Positions 7,864 to 16,209 of a stretch of 64,000 nucleotides of DNA are shown here, one piece after another (the stretch's first letter is position 1; every line of letters starts with the position of its first letter). The DNA is from Streptomyces antibioticus (GTDB taxonomy: Bacteria; Actinomycetota; Actinomycetes; Streptomycetales; Streptomycetaceae), in NCBI RefSeq assembly GCF_001514065.1, contig NZ_KQ948422.1, forward strand, positions 372,001 through 436,000. Reading direction: 5' to 3'. The position numbers and the translations under genes are program-made. The notes under the pieces are model-generated. The model searched no databases. It was not told the DNA's origin and saw only the letters and a program-made list of their open reading frames with translations.

Positions 7864-8717
7864 ACGTACACCTCTTCCGGCTCGGGTTCGAAGATGCGGG
7901 CGTTCTCAATGCCGGGCAGGACGTCCAGCGCCCGGTACTCGGAGGCCATCGCCACCCATGCGCCGGTCTCGGCGACGAGTGCCGGCTTGCAGGCGATGGC
8001 GTCGCGGACCACCGCGAAGCTGTCGCTCGTGGCGACCAGCAGGGTGTAGAAGCCGTCGAACCGCTCACACAACAGCTGCAATGCCTTTTCCAGTTCAGCG
8101 CCCTGCGCCAGCTGATGGGCGACGAAGCGGGCGCCGACCTCGGAGTCGTTGTCGCTGTCGAATTCCACTCCCTGGGCGCGTAGTTCACGTCGGATGGTGG
8201 CGTGGTTGGCGAAGGAGCCGTTGTGGACGAGACACTGTCCGGGGCCGACGGAGAAGGGGTGGGCGCCCTCGGGTGTCACGGCGGACTCGGTGGCCATGCG
8301 GGTGTGGCCCACCCCCTGCCAGCCGGTGACCGAGGCGAGCTCGAAGGTGTTCGCCAACTCCCCCGGGTTTCCCGTGCCCTTGAGCACGGCCATGTCGGTG
8401 CCGGAGCCGATCACCGTGGCGTGCGGCAGCGTGTCGGCGACCGCGGCGAGCAGCCCCGCGTCCGCGTGCACCACCGTCGTCGCGCCGGCCGCAACGGCCA
8501 CCGCGTCCGGGAGCACAGCCTCTGCCTCGGCGGGCGTGACGCCGAGCAGCGAGACGACTTCACGGCCTGGAGGGGAAAGGCGGGGATCGCCGTAGACCGC
8601 GACGCCGGCCGAGTCCGGTCCGCGTTCCACCATCTGGACGAGCATCGCGCTCAGCAGCTCACCGAGCCGTGGTTCGAGGGAGCGCTCGCGCAGATGGAGC
8701 CCCACGATTCCACACAT
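7851..8717 (-). CDS. Class II glutamine amidotransferase subunit (GlxB/MgsA type)
   Basis: 288 residues beginning MCGIVGL, so Cys2 becomes the N-terminal nucleophile after Met removal. ERGPDSAG, HTRMATESAVTPEGAHPF and VHNGSFANH are the classic class II (Ntn) amidotransferase segments that bind and hydrolyse glutamine or a gamma-glutamyl amide. It is too short for GltB or GlmS and lacks isomerase or synthase domains, so it must work with partners. The downstream GXGXG and FMN proteins are those partners. It follows the glutamine-synthetase-like gene after 43 bp. In the N-methylglutamate pathway the equivalent subunit releases methylamine from gamma-glutamylmethylamide. Confidence 0.88.
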   Translation of the reverse strand: MCGIVGLHLRERSLEPRLGELLSAMLVQMVERGPDSAGVAVYGDPRLSPPGREVVSLLGVTPAEAEAVLPDAVAVAAGATTVVHADAGLLAAVADTLPHATVIGSGTDMAVLKGTGNPGELANTFELASVTGWQGVGHTRMATESAVTPEGAHPFSVGPGQCLVHNGSFANHATIRRELRAQGVEFDSDNDSEVGARFVAHQLAQGAELEKALQLLCERFDGFYTLLVATSDSFAVVRDAIACKPALVAETGAWVAMASEYRALDVLPGIENARIFEPEPEEVYVWRR

Positions 8718-8760
8718 CTCAAGTCCTTTCCGGGAGAGGTCACAAGGCGCAGACGGACGG

Positions 8761-10074
8761 TCAGAAGGCGGTCAGGTAGCGGTCCAGCTCCCAGGGACCG
8801 ACCGTGGAGTGCCAGTCGAAGAACTCCTCGCGCTTGAGGTCGGCGAAGTACCGGCTCACCCCGGCGCCGGCCGCGTCCAGAGCGCCGCTGATGACGTCGT
8901 CGGCCTGGAGCGCATCGACGGCGTGCAGCAGGGTTGGCGGGAGTTCGGGCCCCTTGCCCGCGGCGCCGGGCTCGCCCGGGTCGAGGCCGCGCTCGATGCC
9001 GTCGAGGCCTGCGGCGAGGGCCGCGGCAGCGGCGAGGTAGGGGTTGGCGGCACCGTCGCCGCCGCGCAGCTCGATGCGGTTGCCGTCGGGTACGCGGACG
9101 AAGTGGGTGCGGTCGTTGCCGCCGTAACTCGCCAGACGTGGCGACCAGGTGGCTCCCGAACGGGTCGACTGCGCGCCGGTGCGCTTGTAGGAGTTGACCG
9201 TGGGGGCGATGACCGCCTGCAGTGCCTGTGCGTGCTCGACGATTCCGGCGACGAAGGAGTAGGCAAGCGGCGAAAGCCCCAGACCGCGCTCGTCGGTGGT
9301 GTCGGGGAAGGCGGGCTCGTCTCCACGCCAGAGCGACATGTGCAGGTGCATGCCCGTACCAGTGCGGTCGGTGAAGGGCTTCGGCATGAACGTGGCCGTC
9401 ATGCCGCGCAGTTCGGCGAGCACCGACACCAGATAGCGCATGGTGATGACCCGGTCGGCGGTGGTGAGGGCGTCGGCGTACTGGAAGTTCTGCTCGAACT
9501 GGCCGTTGCCGTCCTCGTGGTCGTTGGCGTAGTTGCCCCAGCCGAGGGAGTTCATGGCACGGGAGACCGCGGTGAGATGGTCGTACATTCGAGTCAGCCC
9601 GCGAGCGTCATAACAGGGCTGAGCAGCGGTGTCTTTGGCGTCGGCAACGCGGAGCACACCGTGCTCGTCCCGGTTGACAAGGAAGTACTCCACCTCGGCA
9701 CCCACGGACATCGACAGGCCGTGGGCCGCCGCGCGCTCCAGCAACCTTTGGAGGATGATGCGCGGGGCATACGGCCAGGGCTCGCCCTCCACGTACGGGT
9801 CGCAGTGGACCAGGGCGAGGCCCGGTTTGACGAAGGGGAGGGGTGTGTACGAACGGGCGTCCGGTCGGGCGATGACGTCCGGGTCACTGGGCTGCTGGCC
9901 GAGCGCACCGGCCGCGTACCCGGCGAAACCGACGCCCTCGTCTCGCAGTTCCTCGACGGCCTGGGCCGGCACCAGCTTGGCACACGGCTTGCCGGTCAGG
10001 TCGACGAAGACGGCCAGAACGAACTCGGTGTTGTCGGCATGAACCAGCTCCGCGAGATCGGGATCGGTCGGCAC
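8761..10074 (-). CDS. Type III glutamine-synthetase-like ligase (GlnT/GMAS type)
   Basis: 437 residues of the glutamine synthetase fold. SVGAEVEYFLV is the metal-binding Glu region. NYANDHEDGNGQFEQNFQ and GTGMHLHMSLW are the catalytic core with ligand Glu and His residues. NSYKRTGAQSTRSGATWSPR corresponds to the NSYKR ATP/Glu-binding segment, and NRIELRGGDGAANPYL is the C-terminal motif. The family (TIGR03105-like type III enzymes) includes gamma-glutamylmethylamide synthetase. As first gene before the amidotransferase, GXGXG and FMN subunits and an amine oxidase, it probably gamma-glutamylates an amine rather than making bulk glutamine. Start ATG 10074 follows GGGAGG. The spacer upstream contains the motif shared with amt. 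Confidence 0.85.
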   Translation of the reverse strand: MPTDPDLAELVHADNTEFVLAVFVDLTGKPCAKLVPAQAVEELRDEGVGFAGYAAGALGQQPSDPDVIARPDARSYTPLPFVKPGLALVHCDPYVEGEPWPYAPRIILQRLLERAAAHGLSMSVGAEVEYFLVNRDEHGVLRVADAKDTAAQPCYDARGLTRMYDHLTAVSRAMNSLGWGNYANDHEDGNGQFEQNFQYADALTTADRVITMRYLVSVLAELRGMTATFMPKPFTDRTGTGMHLHMSLWRGDEPAFPDTTDERGLGLSPLAYSFVAGIVEHAQALQAVIAPTVNSYKRTGAQSTRSGATWSPRLASYGGNDRTHFVRVPDGNRIELRGGDGAANPYLAAAAALAAGLDGIERGLDPGEPGAAGKGPELPPTLLHAVDALQADDVISGALDAAGAGVSRYFADLKREEFFDWHSTVGPWELDRYLTAF

Positions 10075-10119
10075 GGGTTCCTCCCTGCCCAGTAGAAAGT
10101 GTTTCCTCTAATGAATCGG

Positions 10120-10152
10120 CGTTGCATATGAGTAGACGCTGTTGGTGTTACA
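10120..10152 (-). promoter_or_regulatory. 33-bp motif upstream of the GS-like gene, second copy
   Basis: Minus-strand elements TGTAAC, GTCTACT and TGCAACG stand at the same spacing as at 4075-4107. The copy lies about 45 bp before the GS-like start. Both copies flank the two ends of one functional gene set, so a common regulator is likely. Confidence 0.45.
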
Positions 10153-10323
10153 GGGTGATTTCTGCCTGGCAAGGTCTCCGTTAGCCGACGCATTCGGCCG
10201 CAGCGCACGGACCAGGTGCGCCGAACCTGTCGCGGTGAGCGGATACGTCTGAGCTACCGTCAGCTTCCGCGCCCTACCGGTCTAGAGCTCGCCACCCACC
10301 CCACCTCCAAGGAGCAGTTGGCC

Positions 10324-11271
10324 GTGAACGTCGAGATTCCCCCGCACGTCCGCGAGACCGCTTCTCAGCTCGGGGACGGTGTGCCCTACGCGCTGAAGGT
10401 CCTGGCCGGCCGGCTCGCGGATGACCCGGATCTGGGTGAGCCCTCGAGTCTGCCCGGCATCCTGAACGTGATGATCGACGGCGGTCTTTTCGAGGACTGT
10501 CCTGACCTGGCCGTCGGCTACATCCGAGAGCCCGACAGGATTGTGATCCGGTTCGTGACCCCTGCCTCCTTCGCTCAGCCCGCGACGGACGCCCCCGGCG
10601 AACCTGAACGGCAAGGGCAGGAGCAAACTGTTGATCCCACTGCCGAGGCACTCACCGTCCGGGAGGTGGCGGACGCCTGGCGCCGCATTACCGGTTGGCT
10701 CCAGGCCCACGCCCCCGCCTCTCACGCGGCTCTTCGGTCCGGCGCGAGTTCCGCGGCCGTCGCCGCTGTGGAAGGTGATCTCGGAGTACAGATACCCATC
10801 GAGCTGCGCGCCCTGTGGCTGTTGACCGCGGGCGACGACGGAGCTCAGGGCTGGGGGTGCCTGCCGGGCAACCAAGCTCTGATGACCTTGGATGCTGTGC
10901 GGGCCCTTTACCGGATGAAGCTGGACGCACAGGTCTCGACGGACGCCCTCAACTCCGGCCGCCCGGAGGAGGAGCGGATCACGGTATGGGAGGCCACCTG
11001 GATTCCGGTGGTCGCCCTGGGGCCGTCCGACAACTCCTCAGGCCTGTACCTGGATGCAGAGACCGGCTACCTGGGCCGCTGGTCCCGCTACAACGAAGCC
11101 CCTGGCGAGGAACGCGACACGTTGGTCACCTATCTGGAAGAGATGGCCGACATGCTGGAATTCCCGGCTCTGGCCGCGCGGGACAAGCCGGGGCTGATCG
11201 AGGGGGCGTTGGTGTGGCTGAGCAGTATGGACCACGCGCAGGAAGAGCGCTGGCAGTCCTTGACGGATTGA
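10324..11271 (+). CDS. SMI1/KNR4-domain protein with an N-terminal RelE-like small domain
   Basis: A 315-residue protein starting at GTG 10324, which has AAGGAG about nine bases upstream; the frame is open further but is poorly coding. Residues 1-85 (ETASQLGDGVPYALKVLAGRLADDPDLGEPSSLPG...DCPDLAVGYIREPDRIVIRFV) resemble small stand-alone Streptomyces proteins that I associate with a RelE/ParE-like toxin fold. Residues ~105-315 form an SMI1/KNR4-type domain (LGVQIPIELRALWLLTAGDDG, WIPVVALGPSDNSSGLYLDAETG), typical of immunity proteins and other adaptors. The two are joined by a Pro/Glu-rich linker. No toxin gene is adjacent and the function is unknown. It is convergent with the amidohydrolase operon. 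Confidence 0.7.
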   Translation: MNVEIPPHVRETASQLGDGVPYALKVLAGRLADDPDLGEPSSLPGILNVMIDGGLFEDCPDLAVGYIREPDRIVIRFVTPASFAQPATDAPGEPERQGQEQTVDPTAEALTVREVADAWRRITGWLQAHAPASHAALRSGASSAAVAAVEGDLGVQIPIELRALWLLTAGDDGAQGWGCLPGNQALMTLDAVRALYRMKLDAQVSTDALNSGRPEEERITVWEATWIPVVALGPSDNSSGLYLDAETGYLGRWSRYNEAPGEERDTLVTYLEEMADMLEFPALAARDKPGLIEGALVWLSSMDHAQEERWQSLTD

Positions 11272-11281
11272 CTCGCCCCAG

Positions 11282-11315
11282 GCGCGGGGACCGGCCCGGC
11301 TGCCGGCGCCCGCGC
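11282..11315. terminator. Hairpin between convergent genes
   Basis: GCGCGGG and CCCGCGC arms enclose a 20-nt loop that can itself pair (CCGG...CCGG). The element starts about 10 bp after the SMI1-protein stop and would serve transcription from the left. No other element is visible in the 205-bp spacer. Confidence 0.35.
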
Positions 11316-11476
11316 TGTCTTTCAGGTGCGGCCAGGTGCTGCCGATCATTTTCCACGTGCAGGTCGTGGCGGGGGACGTGCTGTGTCCGTGTCCCGGCAG
11401 GGTCACGACGAAGCCGCCGCCGATCGCCCCCGGAGCCGGGAGGCGGGACTCGATCTGGTCACGGCTGCGGGCACGG

Positions 11477-12376
11477 TCACTCCTTCCCGGTGAGCAGCCG
11501 CCGCGGATTGGCTACGCGGAAGGCGTACGCCGCGGCTCCGCCCAGACCGAAGCCGGGGTGACGTGGCGGCTTCGCGTAGGGCCGGTCCGAGCCCTGGACG
11601 ACGGCGGCCGGGCCGAGGGCGCGGACGATCGCGTCGACGGCGGCGGGGCCGTATGAGGACGTCTCGACGAACATGCTCGGGTCGGCCTCCTGCTGCGGTC
11701 CGCCCCGGGCGGCGAACCGCTCCCCGTGCAGCGGTGCGAGCCCGGCCAGCAGGGCGAAGCACACCCGCAGGCGCGGATGGCGCGGCCGGCCGAAGGCGCG
11801 AAAGGCGAACCAGGCGGAGTGCATCTGCTGGACGTAGGGCACCATCGCGGGCCACCAGGCGGGCCCCTCGGAACCGTCCGGCGCGGGGCCCGGGTGGACG
11901 AACAGTGGGAGGTTGCGGTCTTCGAGCAGATCGAGCAGCGGGGCGCAGCGCGCGTAGCCGGCCGCGTCGGCCAGGGCGTTCGCCGGGAGCTGGAGGCCGA
12001 CGAACCCCCGGTCGAGGTCCTTGGCCGTCGCGTCCGCGTCGATCTCCCGTACGCAGGCGGCGGCCCAGGCGCCGAACGGTGCGGGGAGCTCGGCCGCCCC
12101 GTGGTGGTAGGCGTCGAGCAGGGGCCGCGCCTGGGCCGGGGGCAGCCACTCCACGCCGATCGGGGCGGACAGCGAGACGAGCGCGCGGCCGAGGCCGTCG
12201 GAGGCGGCGAGTTCCGTACGGCGGGCGATGTCATGGTCGGCGGGCGGGATGTCGTAAGGCGGCTCGCCGTGCAGGAACAGGGTCCAGCCGTCCAGGAACG
12301 GTGGTTCGCGGCGGGTCCGCAGGGCCTCGATCAGGGAGGGGGTCCACAGATGCTGGTGTACGTCGACGGTGGTCAT
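11477..12376 (-). CDS. Amidohydrolase family 2 protein
   Basis: 299 residues with the metal-binding start VDVHQHLW (HxH), a central FVHPGPAP histidine, and a late SDRPYAKPP aspartate. These residues place it in the amidohydrolase-2 group (aminocarboxymuconate decarboxylase-like or lactone/imidazolone-ring hydrolases). Its start overlaps the stop of the histidase-like lyase by 4 bp (ATGA), so the two are translationally coupled. This suggests it opens or decarboxylates the lyase product. If the lyase acts on a histidine-derived betaine, a ring-opening hydrolase would be expected downstream. The substrate is inferred from context only. Confidence 0.75.
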   Translation of the reverse strand: MTTVDVHQHLWTPSLIEALRTRREPPFLDGWTLFLHGEPPYDIPPADHDIARRTELAASDGLGRALVSLSAPIGVEWLPPAQARPLLDAYHHGAAELPAPFGAWAAACVREIDADATAKDLDRGFVGLQLPANALADAAGYARCAPLLDLLEDRNLPLFVHPGPAPDGSEGPAWWPAMVPYVQQMHSAWFAFRAFGRPRHPRLRVCFALLAGLAPLHGERFAARGGPQQEADPSMFVETSSYGPAAVDAIVRALGPAAVVQGSDRPYAKPPRHPGFGLGGAAAYAFRVANPRRLLTGKE

Positions 12377-13899
12377 GACGCTCCTCCCGCCAAGGCGCGC
12401 AGGGTGGTCCGTATGTCGTCCGAGGCCAGGATGTCGCGGCTCACCGCCTCCACGACGACGCCGTGCGGCCGGTCGTCGTCCAGGCGGGGCACGAGCTTGC
12501 GGATCGCGCGGTGCAGGAGCGCCGGTCCGCGTCCCAGGGTGGACGGTGCGGCCAGATCCACGGCCTGCGCGGCGACCACGGCCTCCACGGCGAGCAGCTG
12601 GCGCAGCCGGGTGAGCATGGTGGTGAGTCGCCGTGCGCCGAGGGCGGCGTTGGTCGAGTCGTCCTCGACGGCGTCCGCGCCGTGCCGGGGGTCGGTGGAC
12701 ACGGGTGCGGACAGCATGCGGATCTCGGCGACGAGGGCCTGGGCCGTCTTGGTCAGCGGTGCGAAGCCCGAGCGCTCCGGGCCGTACGGGGAGAGGTTCG
12801 CGGGCAGTCCGCTGACGGCGGGGTCGAGCAGCCGTCGCATGCGCTCGGCGGAGATCGATGCGGTCTGTGTCAGGGCCAGGGCCAGGGTGTCGAAGGCGAG
12901 GGCCAGGGCGGGGGTGTGGAAGTTGCCGGACGAGAGGATCTCGCCGGTGCCGGGCAGGACTACCGGGTTGTCTCCGCAGCCGTTCAGTTCGGGGTCCAGG
13001 GCGGCGTCAGCGAAGTCCAGTGCCGTGTACGCGGCGCCGTGCACCTGGGCGGCGCAGCGCAGGCTCACGGGGTCCTGCACCCGCCGTGCGTGCCGGGGAT
13101 CGCCCAGCTCGCCGCCGTCCAGCAGGGCGAGCAGTTCGGCTGCCGCGCGGGACTGGCCGGGTGCGGGGCGCAGGCTCAGCACCCGGGGGTCGAGGGGGCT
13201 GGTGTTCGCCCGGAAGCCTTCGTAGGTCAGTGCCGTGACCGCCTGGGCCAGGGTGAGGGCGGCGGCCGCCTCATGCAGGGCGAGCGCACCCTGTCCTGCG
13301 GCCAACGGGCTTGCGCTGCACAGCACATGGCCGTCCTTCGGGCCCAGTGTGGCCGGGGTGAGACCGGCTCGGCGCAGTGCCGTGGCGCCGTCGAGCACCT
13401 CGCCGCCGAACTCGGCGTGGCCCTCGCCGGTGACGACCAGACCGACATGGGCCATCTGGCACAGATCGGAGGCGCCGATCGAGCCCACCTCGGGGATCAC
13501 CGGATGCACCCGCGCGTTGAGCATGTCGACGAGCAGCCGCGCGATCTGCGGCCGCACTCCACTGCCGCCGCCCGCGATGCCGTTGACGCGGGCGAGGACG
13601 GCGGCGCGTACGACGGGGGCGGACAGCGGATCGCCGACCGCGTTGGCCCGTCCACGGACCGTGCGCAGGCTGAACACCTCGAGTTCGTCGCGGGGCAGTG
13701 CGTAGGACGAGCGGGTGCCAAGACCTGTCGTCAGGCCGTATGTCGGCACCTGGCGGTCGACCACGTCGTCCACGACGGCTCGTTCGCGCTCCAGGCGGGG
13801 CAACACCTCGTCCGCCAGGGTGACTTGGGCGCCGTGCCAGGCGACGGCGACGACATCGTCGTAGGACAGCGTTTTCCCGTCGACGGTGATCCCCGTCAT
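12373..13899 (-). CDS. Histidase/aromatic-lyase-fold protein lacking the MIO glycine
   Basis: 508 residues, the normal size for the HAL/PAL family. The open frame runs on to 15027, but ATG 13899 gives the family N-terminus and overlaps the upstream gene by 4 bp. Family landmarks are present: VPTYGLTTGLGTRSSY (Tyr54), VQDPVSLRC and SGNFHTPALALAFD. The MIO loop, however, reads SIGASDLCQMAH. Ala143-Ser144 is followed directly by Asp, where canonical enzymes have Ala-Ser-Gly-Asp. The usual catalytic Tyr of QDPYS is Val278, and the SHAAGVG histidine region reads GRANAVG. Such a protein should not form MIO by the known route. MIO-independent relatives that eliminate trimethylamine (ergothionase) are, as I recall, in this family. 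The divergent betaine-type transporter supports a quaternary-ammonium substrate. Confidence 0.8.
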   Translation of the reverse strand: MTGITVDGKTLSYDDVVAVAWHGAQVTLADEVLPRLERERAVVDDVVDRQVPTYGLTTGLGTRSSYALPRDELEVFSLRTVRGRANAVGDPLSAPVVRAAVLARVNGIAGGGSGVRPQIARLLVDMLNARVHPVIPEVGSIGASDLCQMAHVGLVVTGEGHAEFGGEVLDGATALRRAGLTPATLGPKDGHVLCSASPLAAGQGALALHEAAAALTLAQAVTALTYEGFRANTSPLDPRVLSLRPAPGQSRAAAELLALLDGGELGDPRHARRVQDPVSLRCAAQVHGAAYTALDFADAALDPELNGCGDNPVVLPGTGEILSSGNFHTPALALAFDTLALALTQTASISAERMRRLLDPAVSGLPANLSPYGPERSGFAPLTKTAQALVAEIRMLSAPVSTDPRHGADAVEDDSTNAALGARRLTTMLTRLRQLLAVEAVVAAQAVDLAAPSTLGRGPALLHRAIRKLVPRLDDDRPHGVVVEAVSRDILASDDIRTTLRALAGGAS

Positions 13900-14897
13900 G
13901 AGAACCGCAGCTTCTGGCCGAGACCGCGCTCCTCGGCCTTCCTCAGCATGGCCGCGCCCAGTGCGATGTCGGAGAGGGAGAGGCCGCGGTGCCAGAACAG
14001 GTTGGTCTCCTGCGCGCTCTCGCGGCCGGGCTTCCTGCCGACGACGATCTCGCCCAACTCCCCGTGCAGGTTGTCCTTGTTGAGCTTGCCGGAGTCCACG
14101 TGCCGGCGCAGCGCGCCGAACGGGCCGGCATGTGCCTGGCCCCAGTCGTCCATCACGATCTTGTCCATGATGTCCGTGAGGTCGAACTCGACGGCGCTGT
14201 GTGTCCCGTAGGGCACGACCAGTGAGCCGGGGGCGATCCACTCGGTCTTCAGCAGCGGCTCCGGGCGTTCCAGGCGGGACGCCTCCACCACGATGTCCGC
14301 GCCTTCCACGCAGCTCTTCCAGTCTTCGGTGACGATCACGGGCTTGCCGAGTTCTCGCGTCAGACGCTCGGCGAAGGCCTCGCGGCTCTCGGGGCGGCGC
14401 GAGTGGACGCGTATCTCGTCGAGGTCGAAGATCCGGTCGAGCAGGCGGACGTTCCAGTACGAGGTGGCGCGGGCGCCGATATGTCCGAGGACCTTGGAGT
14501 CGGGGCGGGCCAGGTGGCGTGCCCCGAGTGCGGTGAGGGCGCCGGTGCGCATCTCGGTGATCGCGGTGGCGTCGAGCACGGCCACGGGCATGCCGCTGCG
14601 GGGGTCGAAGAGGTTGAGCAGCGCCATCTCGGACGGCAGACCCTGCTGGTGGTTGTCGACGTAGTCGCCCACGATCTTGACCCCGGCCAGCGCGAGCGGC
14701 GCGATGTAGCCGCGCAGGACGTTGAAATGGCCGTTGAACGCGGGATCGGGCACGAGGTGGACGCGCGGTTCGATCACCGTCTCGCCCAGGCCTTGGGCGC
14801 GCAGACCGTCCTCGACGGCGTCGAGGATCTCGATGTCGGTCAGCTCGAGCTGTTCGATGTCCGAGCCGTTCAGGAAAGTGAACCAGACCGGTTTCAC
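13896..14897 (-). CDS. Ornithine cyclodeaminase / mu-crystallin family protein
   Basis: 333 residues with the OCD/mu-crystallin layout: an N-terminal dimerisation part with KIVGDYVDNHQQGLPSEMALLNLFD and AVLDATAITEMRTGALTALGARHLARP, then a Rossmann part (KVLGHIGARATSYWNVRLLDRIF, IRVHSRRPESREAFA). Family members are NAD(P)-dependent reductases of cyclic imines, alanine dehydrogenases or lyases. A subgroup is annotated in databases as a tyramine-oxidase subunit B. It is first in a three-gene minus-strand operon with the lyase and the amidohydrolase and diverges from the OpuC-like transporter, so it probably acts on an imported betaine or a product of it. Confidence 0.8.
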   Translation of the reverse strand: MKPVWFTFLNGSDIEQLELTDIEILDAVEDGLRAQGLGETVIEPRVHLVPDPAFNGHFNVLRGYIAPLALAGVKIVGDYVDNHQQGLPSEMALLNLFDPRSGMPVAVLDATAITEMRTGALTALGARHLARPDSKVLGHIGARATSYWNVRLLDRIFDLDEIRVHSRRPESREAFAERLTRELGKPVIVTEDWKSCVEGADIVVEASRLERPEPLLKTEWIAPGSLVVPYGTHSAVEFDLTDIMDKIVMDDWGQAHAGPFGALRRHVDSGKLNKDNLHGELGEIVVGRKPGRESAQETNLFWHRGLSLSDIALGAAMLRKAEERGLGQKLRFS

Positions 14898-14927
14898 GGC
14901 GTCTCCCTACGTCTGAACTGGCATTTT

Positions 14928-15061
14928 GCACGGCACAACGTGCGCAGAACATGGTCATTCCGGGCGCCCCTGGCCTGATTTCGCACGAACGTAACGCGCC
15001 GTTCACAGCAGAGCATTGACTGCCCATTCAGTCACCCATAACTCTGCATGACCATATGCAG
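14928..15061. promoter_or_regulatory. Divergent promoter region with three inverted repeats
   Basis: The 181-bp spacer between the lyase operon (start 14897) and the transporter operon (start 15079) holds three small inverted repeats, each with a 6-nt spacer. They are GCACG/CGTGC (14928-14943), TGACTG/CAGTCA (15017-15034) and CTGCAT/ATGCAG (15044-15061). The last ends 17 bp before the transporter start. Regulatory role is inferred. Confidence 0.4.
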
Positions 15062-15078
15062 TCGGGTAAGGGGCAGCC

Positions 15079-16209
15079 TTGATCAGATTCGACGCGGTGA
15101 GCAAGAACTATCCAAACGGCACCACAGCCGTGGACGAGTTGTCCCTGGAGCTGGCCGAGGGCGGCATCACGGTCCTCGTCGGTCCCTCCGGCTGCGGCAA
15201 GACCACGACCCTGCGCATGATCAACCGCATGGTGGAGCCGACGGCGGGGACGGTGAGCCTGCGCGGCCAGGACATCCGCGACGTCCACGCCCCCGAGCTG
15301 CGCCGCGGCATCGGGTACGTGATCCAGCACGCGGGACTGTTCCCGCACCGCACCATCCTCGACAACATAGCCACCGTTCCGCTGCTGCTCGGCTGGAGCA
15401 AGAAGAAGGCCCGGGCACGAGCGGCCGAACTGCTGGAACTGGTCGGACTGCCGGCCGAGATGGCCACGCGCTACCCCAACCAGCTCTCCGGCGGACAGCA
15501 GCAACGCGTCGGAGTGGCAAGGGCGCTGGGAGCCGACCCGCCGGTTCTGCTGATGGACGAGCCCTTCAGTGCCGTCGACCCGATCGTGCGGGCCGAACTG
15601 CAGGCAGAGTTCATCCGGCTGCAGAAGGAGCTGCACAAGACGATCGTGTTCGTCACCCACGACATCGACGAGGCGATCAAACTCGGCGACAACATCGCGG
15701 TGTTCCGAACCGGCGGCAAACTCGCCCAGTTCGACACACCCGAGCGACTGCTCGCCCATCCCGCCGACGACTTCGTGGCCGGCTTCGTCGGCCAGGACCG
15801 GGGCATCCGCCGGCTGTCCTTCGTCAAGGCCGGCGAAGTGCCGCTGCGCGAGGGTCCGGTGCTGACGACGACCACTGCCGTGGCGCAGGCCCGGGCGACG
15901 GACGAGCCGTGGATCCTCGTCGTCGACGACGCCCGGCGACCGCTCGGCTGGGTCGAGGCCGCCGCAATCCCCCAAGGCGGCACGCTCGCGGACGCGACCC
16001 TGACACCGCTCGGCCACACCTTCAGCCTCGTCGGCGACTCGGCGCGGGCCGCCCTCGACGCGGCACTCCTGTCGCCCTCCCGGCTCGCGGTGGGCGTGGA
16101 CGTGGACGGCGCGGTCATCGGAGTAGTCGACGCGTACGAACTGTCCGCCGTCATCGCCGTCGCCAAGGCGGAGGCCGCCGCAGGCACCACGGACGGGGGT
16201 GACGCATGA
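15079..16209 (+). CDS. Betaine/choline-type ABC transporter ATP-binding protein (OpuCA-like)
   Basis: 376 residues starting at TTG. The ATPase domain has Walker A GPSGCGKTTTL, Q-loop VIQHAGLFPH, signature [15 protein letters not shown], Walker B VLLMDEPFSAVD and H-loop VFVTHDID. The C-terminal ~110 residues (ATDEPWILVVDDARRPLGWV...) form a CBS-like regulatory region, as in OpuCA/ProV. The substrate class is quaternary ammonium compounds (glycine betaine, choline, carnitine, and, in EgtUV-type systems, ergothioneine). It is the first gene of a four-gene plus-strand operon and overlaps the next gene by 4 bp. Confidence 0.9.
   Translation: MIRFDAVSKNYPNGTTAVDELSLELAEGGITVLVGPSGCGKTTTLRMINRMVEPTAGTVSLRGQDIRDVHAPELRRGIGYVIQHAGLFPHRTILDNIATVPLLLGWSKKKARARAAELLELVGLPAEMATRYPNQLSGGQQQRVGVARALGADPPVLLMDEPFSAVDPIVRAELQAEFIRLQKELHKTIVFVTHDIDEAIKLGDNIAVFRTGGKLAQFDTPERLLAHPADDFVAGFVGQDRGIRRLSFVKAGEVPLREGPVLTTTTAVAQARATDEPWILVVDDARRPLGWVEAAAIPQGGTLADATLTPLGHTFSLVGDSARAALDAALLSPSRLAVGVDVDGAVIGVVDAYELSAVIAVAKAEAAAGTTDGGDA

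Noticed and set aside
13900-15027. N-terminal extension of the histidase-like frame to 884 codons
   Set aside because: The extension is Arg/Pro-rich, overlaps the mu-crystallin-family gene in another frame, and ATG 13899 gives the family N-terminus.
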